From Candidatus Woesearchaeota archaeon (lineage in GTDB: Archaea > Nanobdellota > Nanobdellia > Woesearchaeales > JAGVZT01), in assembly GCA_019323665.1 (NCBI GenBank), contig JAHWHA010000001.1, positions 1 to 5,789 of the forward strand: a stretch of DNA of 5,789 nt. Reading direction: 5' to 3'. This document shows positions 1-4,531 of the stretch, in pieces; within the stretch, counting starts at the first letter, position 1, and each line of letters opens with the position of its first letter. The position numbers were made by a program, and so were the translations under genes. The notes below the pieces were generated by a model, which was not told the origin of the DNA, made no database searches, and saw only the letters and a program-made list of their open reading frames with translations.

Positions 1-875
1 GGAGAGCCTTTATCCTCTTCTTTTAGTATGTACACTGGACCAACTATTTCTTCTGGATTCTGCTCATCAAGTCTGCGCACTATAATACCTTCCACAAGTC
101 TCTTAATTTCCTCATCGCTAAGATCAACCAGCCTGCGCCATTTCTTGTTGTTCTTTGGTTCGATGCCAAGCTGCTTGAGGAGCTGGATTGCACCGCTTTC
201 ACTCCCTGAGACTCCGGGGATATAGATATCAGTGCAGTACTCCAATAGCTTGTGCAGCGGCCTAGTCTGCGCACCAAACATACGGAGTCCTTTTATGACC
301 TTAAGCTTGCCCTTCTTCTCCGCAATCTCAATGATATAATTATTGAGCTCAGAGAATCCACCTTCATCCTGAATATCTCCAATCGCACCGATTACTGCGA
401 TGTGTGCAAAGTCTTCAAGCTTCTTGGTGAGTGCGCTGGAAAAAAGGAAAACAACTCCTGCTCCACTAATCTGTTTTGAGCCTCCAATCCCAAAAAGATG
501 TGGGTTAATGTGTACAATGTTCTCAGAATCAACAAGCTCAGGTTCATGGTGGTCCAATACAAAAATTATCCTGTCACCAAGGTGCTTTTCTATCAGCTTG
601 AGTTGCCCTGAGCCAATGTCCGTGAAGAAAATGTATTTGTACTGTTCTCCAGCAAGCTCTCTAAGCACAGATTCATCCAACTGCTGCACTATGGAGACTG
701 AATACTTGCGGTTTTCAAGACTAAGTGCCTTGAGAAGCAGAGACGAGGCGCAGATGCCATCAGCGTCCAGATGGCTTACAACTCTAATAGTCTCCTCTCT
801 GTCCAGCTTCCTGAATTCCCTGACAGCATATTCGATATGATCAAATAAAGGCTTAAAATGCTCCAATTTGATCAC
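1..875 (-). CDS. DHH-family RecJ/GAN-like nuclease (5' part, truncated by window edge)
   Basis: The first 291 codons are present; the 3' end lies beyond base 1. DHH motifs appear in order: SHLDADG (residues 34-40), the FTDIG aspartate (Asp86), LDHHEP (107-112, the DHH signature) and GDIQDEG (166-172). These carry the metal-binding Asp and His residues of the RecJ/GAN group, so the enzyme is probably an active Mn/Mg-dependent single-strand exonuclease or phosphoesterase. Archaeal relatives associate with the GINS/CMG replication machinery or act in repair; a role in RNA turnover is also possible. Full-length relatives are roughly 450-490 residues, from recall, so about 60 percent is visible. 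No in-frame ATG occurs before residue 199. The likely start is the GTG at 875-873, overlapping the rps15 TGA as GTGA, with a weak AGGA about 10 nt upstream. A TTG three codons later (866-864) is an alternative. It is co-transcribed with rps15, a pairing common in archaea. Confidence 0.9.
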   Translation of the reverse strand, partial: MIKLEHFKPLFDHIEYAVREFRKLDREETIRVVSHLDADGICASSLLLKALSLENRKYSVSIVQQLDESVLRELAGEQYKYIFFTDIGSGQLKLIEKHLGDRIIFVLDHHEPELVDSENIVHINPHLFGIGGSKQISGAGVVFLFSSALTKKLEDFAHIAVIGAIGDIQDEGGFSELNNYIIEIAEKKGKLKVIKGLRMFGAQTRPLHKLLEYCTDIYIPGVSGSESGAIQLLKQLGIEPKNNKKWRRLVDLSDEEIKRLVEGIIVRRLDEQNPEEIVGPVYILKEEDKGS

Positions 876-1327
876 TCGATGTACATCCTAATATTAGCAG
901 GGTCGTACTTCCACTCTTCTGGTAGCCTTTTAGTTTTCTTATAATATTTCACTAATCTTCGTATCTTGGAGTTGGTGAGTTCAAGACCTCGTTTTGCTGT
1001 GGTGTCTTTTCGATTTTCAGATAGATGGCGCTGTATGGCAACATAGCGTTTCATCAGAGCTGTGAGGTCTTCAGGTAACTTGGAGACCATTTTTTTCTCC
1101 TGAAGAATCTGTGAGATCTTACTTCCTGTGACTTTCTTTACATCAGGTATGCCGTATGTGTCCCTTAAAATTATGCCTATCTCTGATTGTGTGTGCCCTT
1201 CTTTCACCAACTTGGCGATGAGAAGTTCAACTTCCTTTTTCTTGTAACTCAACCATGGGAGTTTCTGATCAAAGAGAGGCTTTTTTGAGCCAGCTCTGCC
1301 TTTTTTACCTGAATGCATTCGTGCCAT
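872..1327 (-). CDS. rps15: 30S ribosomal protein S15 (archaeal uS15)
   Basis: This 151-residue protein of the small ribosomal subunit binds the central domain of 16S rRNA. Length and architecture are typical of archaeal/eukaryotic S15: a basic N-terminal extension (1-20), the archaeal/eukaryotic N-terminal domain (about 22-75, including LPWLSYKKKEVE), and the S15 core helices (about 85-151). The core contains the conserved H-x4-NRKD-like stretch (HLSENRKD, 101-108), RRLVKYYK (123-130) and the terminal LPEEWKYDP region (135-143). The ATG at 1327 is preferred over an upstream in-frame ATG at 1387. A GGAGG Shine-Dalgarno lies 7 nt before 1327, and residue 1 then begins the family-typical MARMHSGKKG. 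The extra 20 residues would be encoded by leader hairpin sequence. It is the first gene of an operon whose second gene is the DHH nuclease. Confidence 0.98.
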   Translation of the reverse strand: MARMHSGKKGRAGSKKPLFDQKLPWLSYKKKEVELLIAKLVKEGHTQSEIGIILRDTYGIPDVKKVTGSKISQILQEKKMVSKLPEDLTALMKRYVAIQRHLSENRKDTTAKRGLELTNSKIRRLVKYYKKTKRLPEEWKYDPANIRMYIE

Positions 1328-1334
1328 TTTGTTT

Positions 1335-1339
1335 CCTCC
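1335..1339 (-). promoter_or_regulatory. Shine-Dalgarno of rps15
   Basis: GGAGG on the minus strand, 7 nt before the ATG at 1327. It decides the rps15 start against the longer reading frame that begins at 1387. Confidence 0.9.
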
Positions 1340-1348
1340 AATATTTTT

Positions 1349-1403
1349 GGAAGCAAGAATTAGAATCTTGACTTCCAGTATAAGCAAGCTTTCACCGGCT
1401 TAT
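1349..1403 (-). promoter_or_regulatory. Two-hairpin leader of rps15 mRNA
   Basis: Two inverted repeats lie in the predicted rps15 5' leader. The inner one pairs GGAAGCAAGA (1349-1358, plus strand) with TCTTGACTTCC (1366-1376), giving 10 bp with one bulged base and a 7-nt loop. The outer one pairs ATAAGC (1380-1385) with GCTTAT (1398-1403) around a 12-nt loop. They end 9 nt before the Shine-Dalgarno and do not cover it. Bacterial S15 represses its own mRNA by binding leader structures. Whether this archaeal leader does anything similar is inference; the hairpins themselves are visible. Confidence 0.5.
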
Positions 1404-1432
1404 CTATCTTTACATGCGGTTATTCATTCTTG

Positions 1433-1440
1433 TTTATAAA
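1433..1440 (-). promoter_or_regulatory. TATA box of the rps15 operon
   Basis: The minus strand reads TTTATAAA. An archaeal start about 26 bp downstream would fall near 1410, giving a leader of roughly 80 nt that contains both hairpins and the Shine-Dalgarno. The stretch from here to the mscS TATA box (about 1441-1553) is AT-rich, and I see no gene or clear RNA in it. Confidence 0.6.
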
Positions 1441-1553
1441 GATTGTTATTGTGGCAATATATAGTAATTAGTATAAGTGATTAGGGTGATAAGCAAAAAT
1501 AGTCAATACAAAGTCCAGATAAAAAATGGAAGTACCCTTGAGTCATAACAAAA

Positions 1554-1561
1554 TTATATAA
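1554..1561 (+). promoter_or_regulatory. TATA box of the mscS gene
   Basis: TTATATAA preceded by a purine-rich stretch (aacaaaa, a possible BRE). Its centre near 1557 predicts transcription starting at about 1583-1585, exactly at the ATG of the channel gene. The mRNA is therefore probably leaderless, and a TTG at 1573 would not be transcribed. Confidence 0.7.
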
Positions 1562-1584
1562 ACAGCAGCAAATTGGCAAAGGTT

Positions 1585-2631
1585 ATGGATGTCAACACTG
1601 CTCTGCAACTCTCTTATTGGGGTAATACTATCTACGAGTATATTATTGCTGCAGGTGTTTTTCTAATTTGCGTTTGTGTACTTTGGATATTTAGGTTCCT
1701 GTTTACGAAGAGGCTGCAGAACCTGGCTGAAAAGACCAAGAATGACCTGGATGATCTTTTAATCAAGATGGTCGGAAAGCTCAACTGGCCTTTTTACGTA
1801 TTTTTATCATTTTATATAGGGGTTCATCTGCTGGTTATGCCAGAAAGACTAACAAAATATCTGGACTATATACTTATGATTACCGTAGTGTGCTATTCAG
1901 TCAGGGTTATTCAAAGCCTGATTGATTTCTCTGCTAAGAGGTATATGGCCTCAAACGGCAAGGATACATCATCTGTTAAGTTGTTGAGCAAGATACTCAA
2001 AGGTGCTCTTTGGATAATAGCCATAGTTGTTATGCTCTCCAATCTTGGTGTTAATATCTCAGGGCTTGTTGCTGGGCTGGGCATAACTGGTATTGCGATT
2101 GCTTTTGCCTTGCAGAGGATTTTGGAGGATATTTTTGCCTCATTTTCTATCCACCTTGATAAGCCTTTTGTTGAAGGTGACTTCATTACAATAGACGATG
2201 ATAGCGGTACTGTAAAGAAGATTGGCATCAAGTCTACGCGTCTGCAGACTCAGCAGGGAGAGGAGCTTGTTGTCTCAAACAGGGAGCTGACAGAAGCCAG
2301 GGTGCACAATTATAAAAAGATGAAAGACAGACGTGTTACATTTAGCTTTGGTGTTTCCAGTGAGACCCCAATTAAAAAACTGCGTAATATTCCAAAGATT
2401 GTTAAAGAGATTCTTAAAAAGTTCCCTGAGGTTAAGGTTGACAGGGCTCATTTAAAATCAATGAGTGATTACAGCTACATTTACGAAGTTGTTTATTCTC
2501 TCTCAAAAAGCGATTATACTTTTTATCTTGATGTGAATCAGGAGATACAGATACAATTGATAGAAAGGTTCAACAAAGAGAAGATAGTTATGCCTTTGCC
2601 TACGCAGAGCGTCATTGTAAAAAGAAAATAG
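1585..2631 (+). CDS. Small-conductance mechanosensitive channel, MscS family
   Basis: A 348-residue membrane channel that releases solutes under hypo-osmotic stress by opening with membrane tension. Counting from the ATG at 1585, hydrophobic segments lie at about 19-40, 69-86, 92-113 and 141-155. The pore-lining TM3 follows (about 158-186) with the family-typical Gly/Ala pattern (GLVAGLGITGIAIAFALQ). Next is the beta domain with PFVEGD (194-199), GTVKKIGIKSTRL (208-220) and VVSNREL (229-235), then a C-terminal alpha/beta cytoplasmic region. Length and four-to-five-helix layout resemble the methanococcal channels MscMJ and MscMJLR, from recall. I chose the ATG because the TATA box places transcription start there. 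The in-frame TTG at 1573 would add four residues and has no ribosome-binding site. The gene stands alone; its TAG overlaps the last 3 bp of the convergent tRNA gene. Confidence 0.95.
   Translation: MDVNTALQLSYWGNTIYEYIIAAGVFLICVCVLWIFRFLFTKRLQNLAEKTKNDLDDLLIKMVGKLNWPFYVFLSFYIGVHLLVMPERLTKYLDYILMITVVCYSVRVIQSLIDFSAKRYMASNGKDTSSVKLLSKILKGALWIIAIVVMLSNLGVNISGLVAGLGITGIAIAFALQRILEDIFASFSIHLDKPFVEGDFITIDDDSGTVKKIGIKSTRLQTQQGEELVVSNRELTEARVHNYKKMKDRRVTFSFGVSSETPIKKLRNIPKIVKEILKKFPEVKVDRAHLKSMSDYSYIYEVVYSLSKSDYTFYLDVNQEIQIQLIERFNKEKIVMPLPTQSVIVKRK
2619..2628 (-). terminator. Oligo-T terminator of the tRNA-Gln gene
   Basis: Immediately after the tRNA discriminator base, the minus strand reads TTTTCTTTTT, a typical archaeal oligo-T terminator. 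On the plus strand it is the A-rich end of the mscS coding sequence (the final Lys-Arg-Lys codons). No CCA is encoded after the discriminator. Confidence 0.65.
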
Positions 2632-2642
2632 CCCTGCCAGGA

Positions 2643-2659
2643 TTTTCTTTGAGTTTTTT
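2643..2659 (+). terminator. Probable oligo-T terminator of mscS inside the antisense of the tRNA gene
   Basis: Three T tracts (T4 at 2643-2646, T3 at 2648-2650, T6 at 2654-2659) lie 12 to 28 bp after the mscS stop. They are the complement of the A-rich T-loop intron of the convergent tRNA gene. Archaeal RNA polymerase terminates at such tracts without needing a hairpin. Inferred from sequence only. Confidence 0.5.
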
Positions 2660-2665
2660 GCTCAG
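2643..2665 (-). other. tRNA intron 3: 23-nt non-canonical intron in the T-loop (59/60)
   Basis: The T-stem halves CCAGG and CCTGG are separated by TTCGAA, then 23 extra nt, then one T. The insert has an internal helix TGAG/CTCA with a CAAAAAA loop. A relaxed BHB forms: exon TTC pairs with intron GAA, extended by a G-A mismatch, with bulges AA|C and AA|T. Excision restores a standard seven-base T-loop. Confidence 0.82.
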
Positions 2666-2686
2666 TTCGAACCTGGGTCCCCGCCT

Positions 2687-2722
2687 TTCTGTGCAATTTG
2701 TGATTTTCTTTCAAATGTTGCT
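2687..2722 (-). other. tRNA intron 2: 36-nt intron at canonical position 37/38
   Basis: Located one base 3' of the anticodon. Exon CTTT faces intron ACAG (three pairs plus one T-C mismatch) between 3-nt bulges GG|A and AA|A. An intron helix GCAA/TTGC continues, after two bulged bases, into TTTG/CAAA. The outer helix is the anticodon stem CCGCC/GGCGG. This is the standard archaeal BHB geometry. Confidence 0.9.
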
Positions 2723-2738
2723 CCAAAGGGCGGGATGA

Positions 2739-2753
2739 TTGGTCTCTGCTGAA
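2739..2753 (-). other. tRNA intron 1: 15-nt non-canonical intron in the D-arm (21/22)
   Basis: The D-loop bases GGTC pair perfectly with GACC in the insert, forming the 4-bp central helix of a strict BHB. Both bulges read AA|T, and a TC/GA mini-helix with an AGCA loop lies inside. Cutting both bulges after the second base removes TTCAGCAGAGACCAA and joins AGCGGTCAA to TCAT, restoring a normal D-arm. A permanently enlarged D-loop is the alternative. Confidence 0.8.
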
Positions 2754-2801
2754 TTGACCGCTACACTACAGGGCTATTAGGTCTGGGCTAGTTTTTGGTT
2801 A

Positions 2802-2809
2802 TTTATATA
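2802..2809 (-). promoter_or_regulatory. TATA box of the tRNA-Gln gene, possibly bidirectional
   Basis: The minus strand reads TATATAAA, followed by a start predicted near 2780, about 5 nt before the mature tRNA 5' end. Read on the plus strand, the same bases are TTTATATA, the consensus archaeal box. That orientation would start transcription near 2832, just before the foldback element at 2848. Confidence 0.65.
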
Positions 2810-2847
2810 GTTTTTTGATTTTCTCTGTCATTTAGATTATTAACCAA

Positions 2848-2950
2848 ATTGTCCAGCCAACTACGGCGGTTGTCGGCCATGCTTCGCATGTCCTCGCGAG
2901 ACACCCCGAAGGGGGCAACCTCCGCCTCGCCAACGCCCTGGCTGGACAAT
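2848..2950. other. GC-rich foldback element, candidate structured RNA or palindromic repeat
   Basis: A perfect 12-bp inverted repeat, ATTGTCCAGCCA (2848-2859) and TGGCTGGACAAT (2939-2950), encloses a GC-rich core in otherwise AT-rich intergenic DNA. The core adds GGC/GCC plus GGTTG/CAACC (2865-2872 with 2916-2926, a 3-nt bulge) and GTC/GAC (2872-2874 with 2899-2901), the last competing for one base. It also has two terminal hairpins: CATGC-TTC-GCATG (2878-2890) and CCCC-GAA-GGGG (2904-2914). It has no coding potential that I can support. It matches no RNA family I recognise: not 5S rRNA, SRP RNA, RNase P RNA or a known riboswitch. It could be a small non-coding RNA, an interspersed palindromic repeat or a DNA-level structure. 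The fold is visible; the function is not. Confidence 0.6.
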
Positions 2951-2989
2951 GCGTTATAAATTACTCTCACTGGACATATTGGCGCAGGA

Positions 2990-2997
2990 TTTATATA
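2990..2997 (+). promoter_or_regulatory. TATA box of the nre gene
   Basis: Consensus TTTATATA; a start is expected near 3019-3021. The leader would be only about 10 nt, carrying AGGGG (3021-3025) as a short-spaced possible Shine-Dalgarno 4 nt before the ATG at 3030. A second AT-rich box (gttataaa, 2953-2960) could give a longer leader of about 47 nt. Confidence 0.65.
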
Positions 2998-3029
2998 CCC
3001 TCATAAACCCTTATTAATGCAGGGGAAAT

Positions 3030-4259
3030 ATGAACATACCTTGTATTAAATGTAAGGGCAGCAATCCGCAGTATTTCTGTGGTCGTAGCTTCTGTCCGAT
3101 TATTGCCAAAAGCGAGGCAATGTGGAAGGTTGGTGAGAATAATCTCAAGGAACAGTTTGCTGGCTCTAGCCCAAGTCCTTTTGTTGGTCGCTATGGTTAT
3201 CCGAAGGTTAATGTGGGGGTGCTTTCTGTTGATGTTGCTGATTCTGCAGTATATGATGCTCCTCGGCATTGGGCTGAGCATAATTTTGGCATTCAGCAGA
3301 TTGCAGACTACAGGTCCAGCCTCATAAACTCAAGGTTTGTGGTGAATATCAAAGCCAGTTCAAAGTTTCTTGAAGTGAGTCAGGAGGTTGGTATGGCTTC
3401 AAAGCCAGTGGAACTTGAAGTGAAACTTGATCGAAAGCCTCAGTTCAGAATGAAAGCAAATGCGATCACTCCTCCAATGGGGCCGAATGCTGAGCTTAAG
3501 GGTGTGGAGATTACTGCCAACCCAAAGATACATTACAAGGTTGAACGGGCTGTTGATGATACTGACTACAAGGCTGCTGATGCGATAGTAGATCTCTACA
3601 AGAACAGTTTTGATGAGAATTTTCTTACCAGACTATTGAGTGTTGGAAATATTGGAATGAAGAAGAACCGAAAACTTGTGCCCACACGGTGGAGTATTAC
3701 TGCTGTTGATGATACAGTTGGCAAAGAGCTTATCAACGAGATTAAGGATTTCAAGCAAGGCGACTATTGTGCCTTTTTCGGCAGTTATCTTGGCAATTAC
3801 TATCTTGTTCTAATGTTTCCAGAGGTGTGGAGCTATGAGCTGTTTGAGATGTATATGCCAAAGGCATCTTGGAATCCAAGTGAAGAGTTGCAGTATTCCA
3901 CTGACCATGAGGGTTATTCAGGAAGGAAAGAGTATGCGTATGAGTGTGCAGGTGGTTATTATGCCGCCAGATTGGCAATTTTGGAGAAACTCAAACGCAT
4001 GAAGAGACAGTCGAGCGTGCTTGCCTTGAGATTTATCACGGGTGAATATTATCTCCCTTTGGGAGTCTGGGTGGTGAGAGAAGCCACAAGAAAAGCTATG
4101 AGCTCACAACCATTTACTTTTGAAAGCCAAGAGCTGATGATGAGCTATGCAAAGGCGTTGATTAAGAAGAAGTTTGGCTATAATCTTGAGGCCCTGCTTC
4201 CAAAGAGTATACTGCTCAAAGAAATCAAACACCAGAGCAAGCTTACAAAATACATCTGA
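3030..4259 (+). CDS. nreA: Nre-family archaeal DNA repair protein (NreA-like)
   Basis: A 409-residue archaeal-specific repair factor. In Haloferax the family works with the UvrABC pathway on mitomycin C damage and depends on PCNA. The N-terminus has a four-cysteine zinc motif, C5-x2-C8-x8-C17-x4-C22 (CIKCKG then CGRSFC), followed by the conserved PSPFVGRYGYPKVNVG segment (48-63). The middle and C-terminal domains match the family pattern, including an Arg/Trp-rich VPTRWSIT stretch and YECAGGYYAARLAILE (304-319). The last eight residues, QSKLTKYI (402-409), fit the PIP-box pattern Q-x-x-L-x-x-aromatic, with Ile instead of a second aromatic, so binding to the PCNA sliding clamp is likely. Length is normal for the family. 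The zinc motif and PIP box favour NreA over the NreB paralogue. It has its own promoter and no operon partner in the window. Confidence 0.93.
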   Translation: MNIPCIKCKGSNPQYFCGRSFCPIIAKSEAMWKVGENNLKEQFAGSSPSPFVGRYGYPKVNVGVLSVDVADSAVYDAPRHWAEHNFGIQQIADYRSSLINSRFVVNIKASSKFLEVSQEVGMASKPVELEVKLDRKPQFRMKANAITPPMGPNAELKGVEITANPKIHYKVERAVDDTDYKAADAIVDLYKNSFDENFLTRLLSVGNIGMKKNRKLVPTRWSITAVDDTVGKELINEIKDFKQGDYCAFFGSYLGNYYLVLMFPEVWSYELFEMYMPKASWNPSEELQYSTDHEGYSGRKEYAYECAGGYYAARLAILEKLKRMKRQSSVLALRFITGEYYLPLGVWVVREATRKAMSSQPFTFESQELMMSYAKALIKKKFGYNLEALLPKSILLKEIKHQSKLTKYI

Positions 4260-4310
4260 TATTCTAAGTATTGTCATATATTGATTCTTAACGATGCATA
4301 TATATTTAAT

Positions 4311-4324
4311 ATACATTTTTGTAT
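4311..4324 (+). terminator. Possible terminator after nre
   Basis: The 14-bp stretch ATACA-TTTT-TGTAT forms a 5-bp stem with a T-rich loop, includes a T5 run, and lies about 50 bp after the nre stop. The rest of 4260-4340 is very AT-rich with no gene that I can support. An operator role for this inverted repeat cannot be excluded. Confidence 0.3.
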
Positions 4325-4346
4325 CTTAATATCTAAAACAGAAATA

Positions 4347-4354
4347 TTTATATA
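4347..4354 (+). promoter_or_regulatory. TATA box of the RHH/surface-protein operon
   Basis: Consensus TTTATATA preceded by purine-rich gaaa. Its centre near 4350 predicts a start at about 4376-4379, at the ATG of the RHH gene, so the first mRNA codon is probably leaderless. Confidence 0.72.
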
Positions 4355-4357
4355 CTG

Positions 4358-4381
4358 TATGTAGTAATATGTAGTTGTATG
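4358..4381. promoter_or_regulatory. Tandem direct repeats between TATA box and start: candidate RHH operator
   Basis: TATGTAGT occurs at 4358-4365 and 4368-4375, and a partial TATG at 4378-4381 includes the start codon. The period is exactly 10 bp, about one helical turn. RHH repressors such as MetJ, Arc and omega bind cooperatively to short tandem half-sites. The repeats lie where a bound dimer array would block polymerase, immediately upstream of an RHH gene. The repeats are directly visible; operator function is inferred. Confidence 0.5.
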
Positions 4382-4531
4382 CAGGAGCCAAAGAAAGAGC
4401 GCATCACCATTTCTATTGACCGCGAATTACTTGAGTGGCTTGATAAAAAGGTTGCAAAGCACATCTATGCCAACCGCTCGCATGGTTTTGAATTTTTAAT
4501 TGCTAGAGAGATTGAAGAGGAAGAAGAATGA
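4379..4531 (+). CDS. Small ribbon-helix-helix (CopG/Arc-type) DNA-binding protein
   Basis: Only 50 residues. A beta strand RITISI (8-13) is the part that enters the DNA major groove in this fold. Helix A follows (DRELLEWLDKKVAKHIY, 14-30), then the turn NRSH (32-35), whose Asn/Ser cap helix B as in many RHH proteins, and helix B (GFEFLIAREI, 36-45). It ends in five glutamates. It probably acts as a dimeric transcription regulator. The start is supported by the TATA box placing the transcript 5' end at or within about 3 nt of this ATG; there is no upstream Shine-Dalgarno. It overlaps the next gene by 4 bp (ATGA), so the two are translationally coupled. An antitoxin role is possible for RHH proteins, but the partner here is a large surface protein rather than a toxin. 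Local autorepression is the simpler reading. Confidence 0.85.
   Translation: MQEPKKERITISIDRELLEWLDKKVAKHIYANRSHGFEFLIAREIEEEEE
4517..4520 (+). promoter_or_regulatory. Shine-Dalgarno of the surface-protein gene, inside RHH glutamate codons
   Basis: GAGG lies 7 nt before the ATG at 4528, formed by the GAA/GAG codons of the RHH protein's acidic tail. It supports the overlapping start and translational coupling. Confidence 0.65.

Larger units (their letters stand above)
2629..2775 (-). tRNA. tRNA-Gln (anticodon UUG) interrupted by three introns
   Basis: The 147-bp gene folds to a 73-nt tRNA after removal of 15-, 36- and 23-nt introns. Acceptor AGCCCTG (2775-2769) pairs perfectly with CAGGGCT (2636-2630), with discriminator A at 2629. 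The D-arm GTGT/TCAT forms three pairs with a T-T at 13-22, as in archaeal Glu-type tRNAs; the D-loop is AGCGGTCAA. Anticodon stem CCGCC/GGCGG closes loop CTTTGGA, with UUG at 2726-2724. The variable loop is GGAC. The T-stem CCAGG/CCTGG closes TTCGAAT. The A1-U72 pair is the identity feature of archaeal tRNA-Gln that is made by GatDE amidation of Glu-tRNA-Gln. No CCA is encoded. It converges on mscS with a 3-bp overlap and has its own promoter and terminator. Anticodon and cloverleaf are secure; the exact splice points of the D- and T-loop introns could slide by a base or two. Confidence 0.93.

Noticed and set aside
28..840. Plus-strand open frames at 28-225, 252-479 and 400-840
   Set aside because: They are antisense to the well-conserved DHH nuclease, are rich in Ser/Leu shadow codons and resemble no protein family.
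1328..1387. 20-residue N-terminal extension of S15 from an ATG at 1387
   Set aside because: The extension is encoded by leader hairpin sequence; the GGAGG and the family-typical MARMHSGKKG start both favour 1327.
2538..2726. Minus-strand 62-codon open frame
   Set aside because: It spans the tRNA-Gln gene, its introns and the antisense of mscS; no protein features.
2848..2950. Foldback element as a CRISPR repeat, IS end or rRNA fragment
   Set aside because: There is a single copy, no spacers, no transposase or target duplication nearby, and no match to rRNA signature sequences that I know.
3016..3048. Out-of-frame 10-codon ATG open frame just before nre (possible upstream ORF)
   Set aside because: The predicted transcript start (3019-3021) lies after this ATG, so it is probably not in the mRNA; nothing else supports translation.
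2991..3327. Open frames at 2991-3281 (minus) and 3079-3327 (plus)
   Set aside because: Both are alternative-frame shadows of the conserved zinc-finger end of Nre.
4104..4316. Minus-strand 70-codon open frame
   Set aside because: Antisense to the Nre C-terminus plus AT-rich spacer; no ribosome-binding site or recognisable content.
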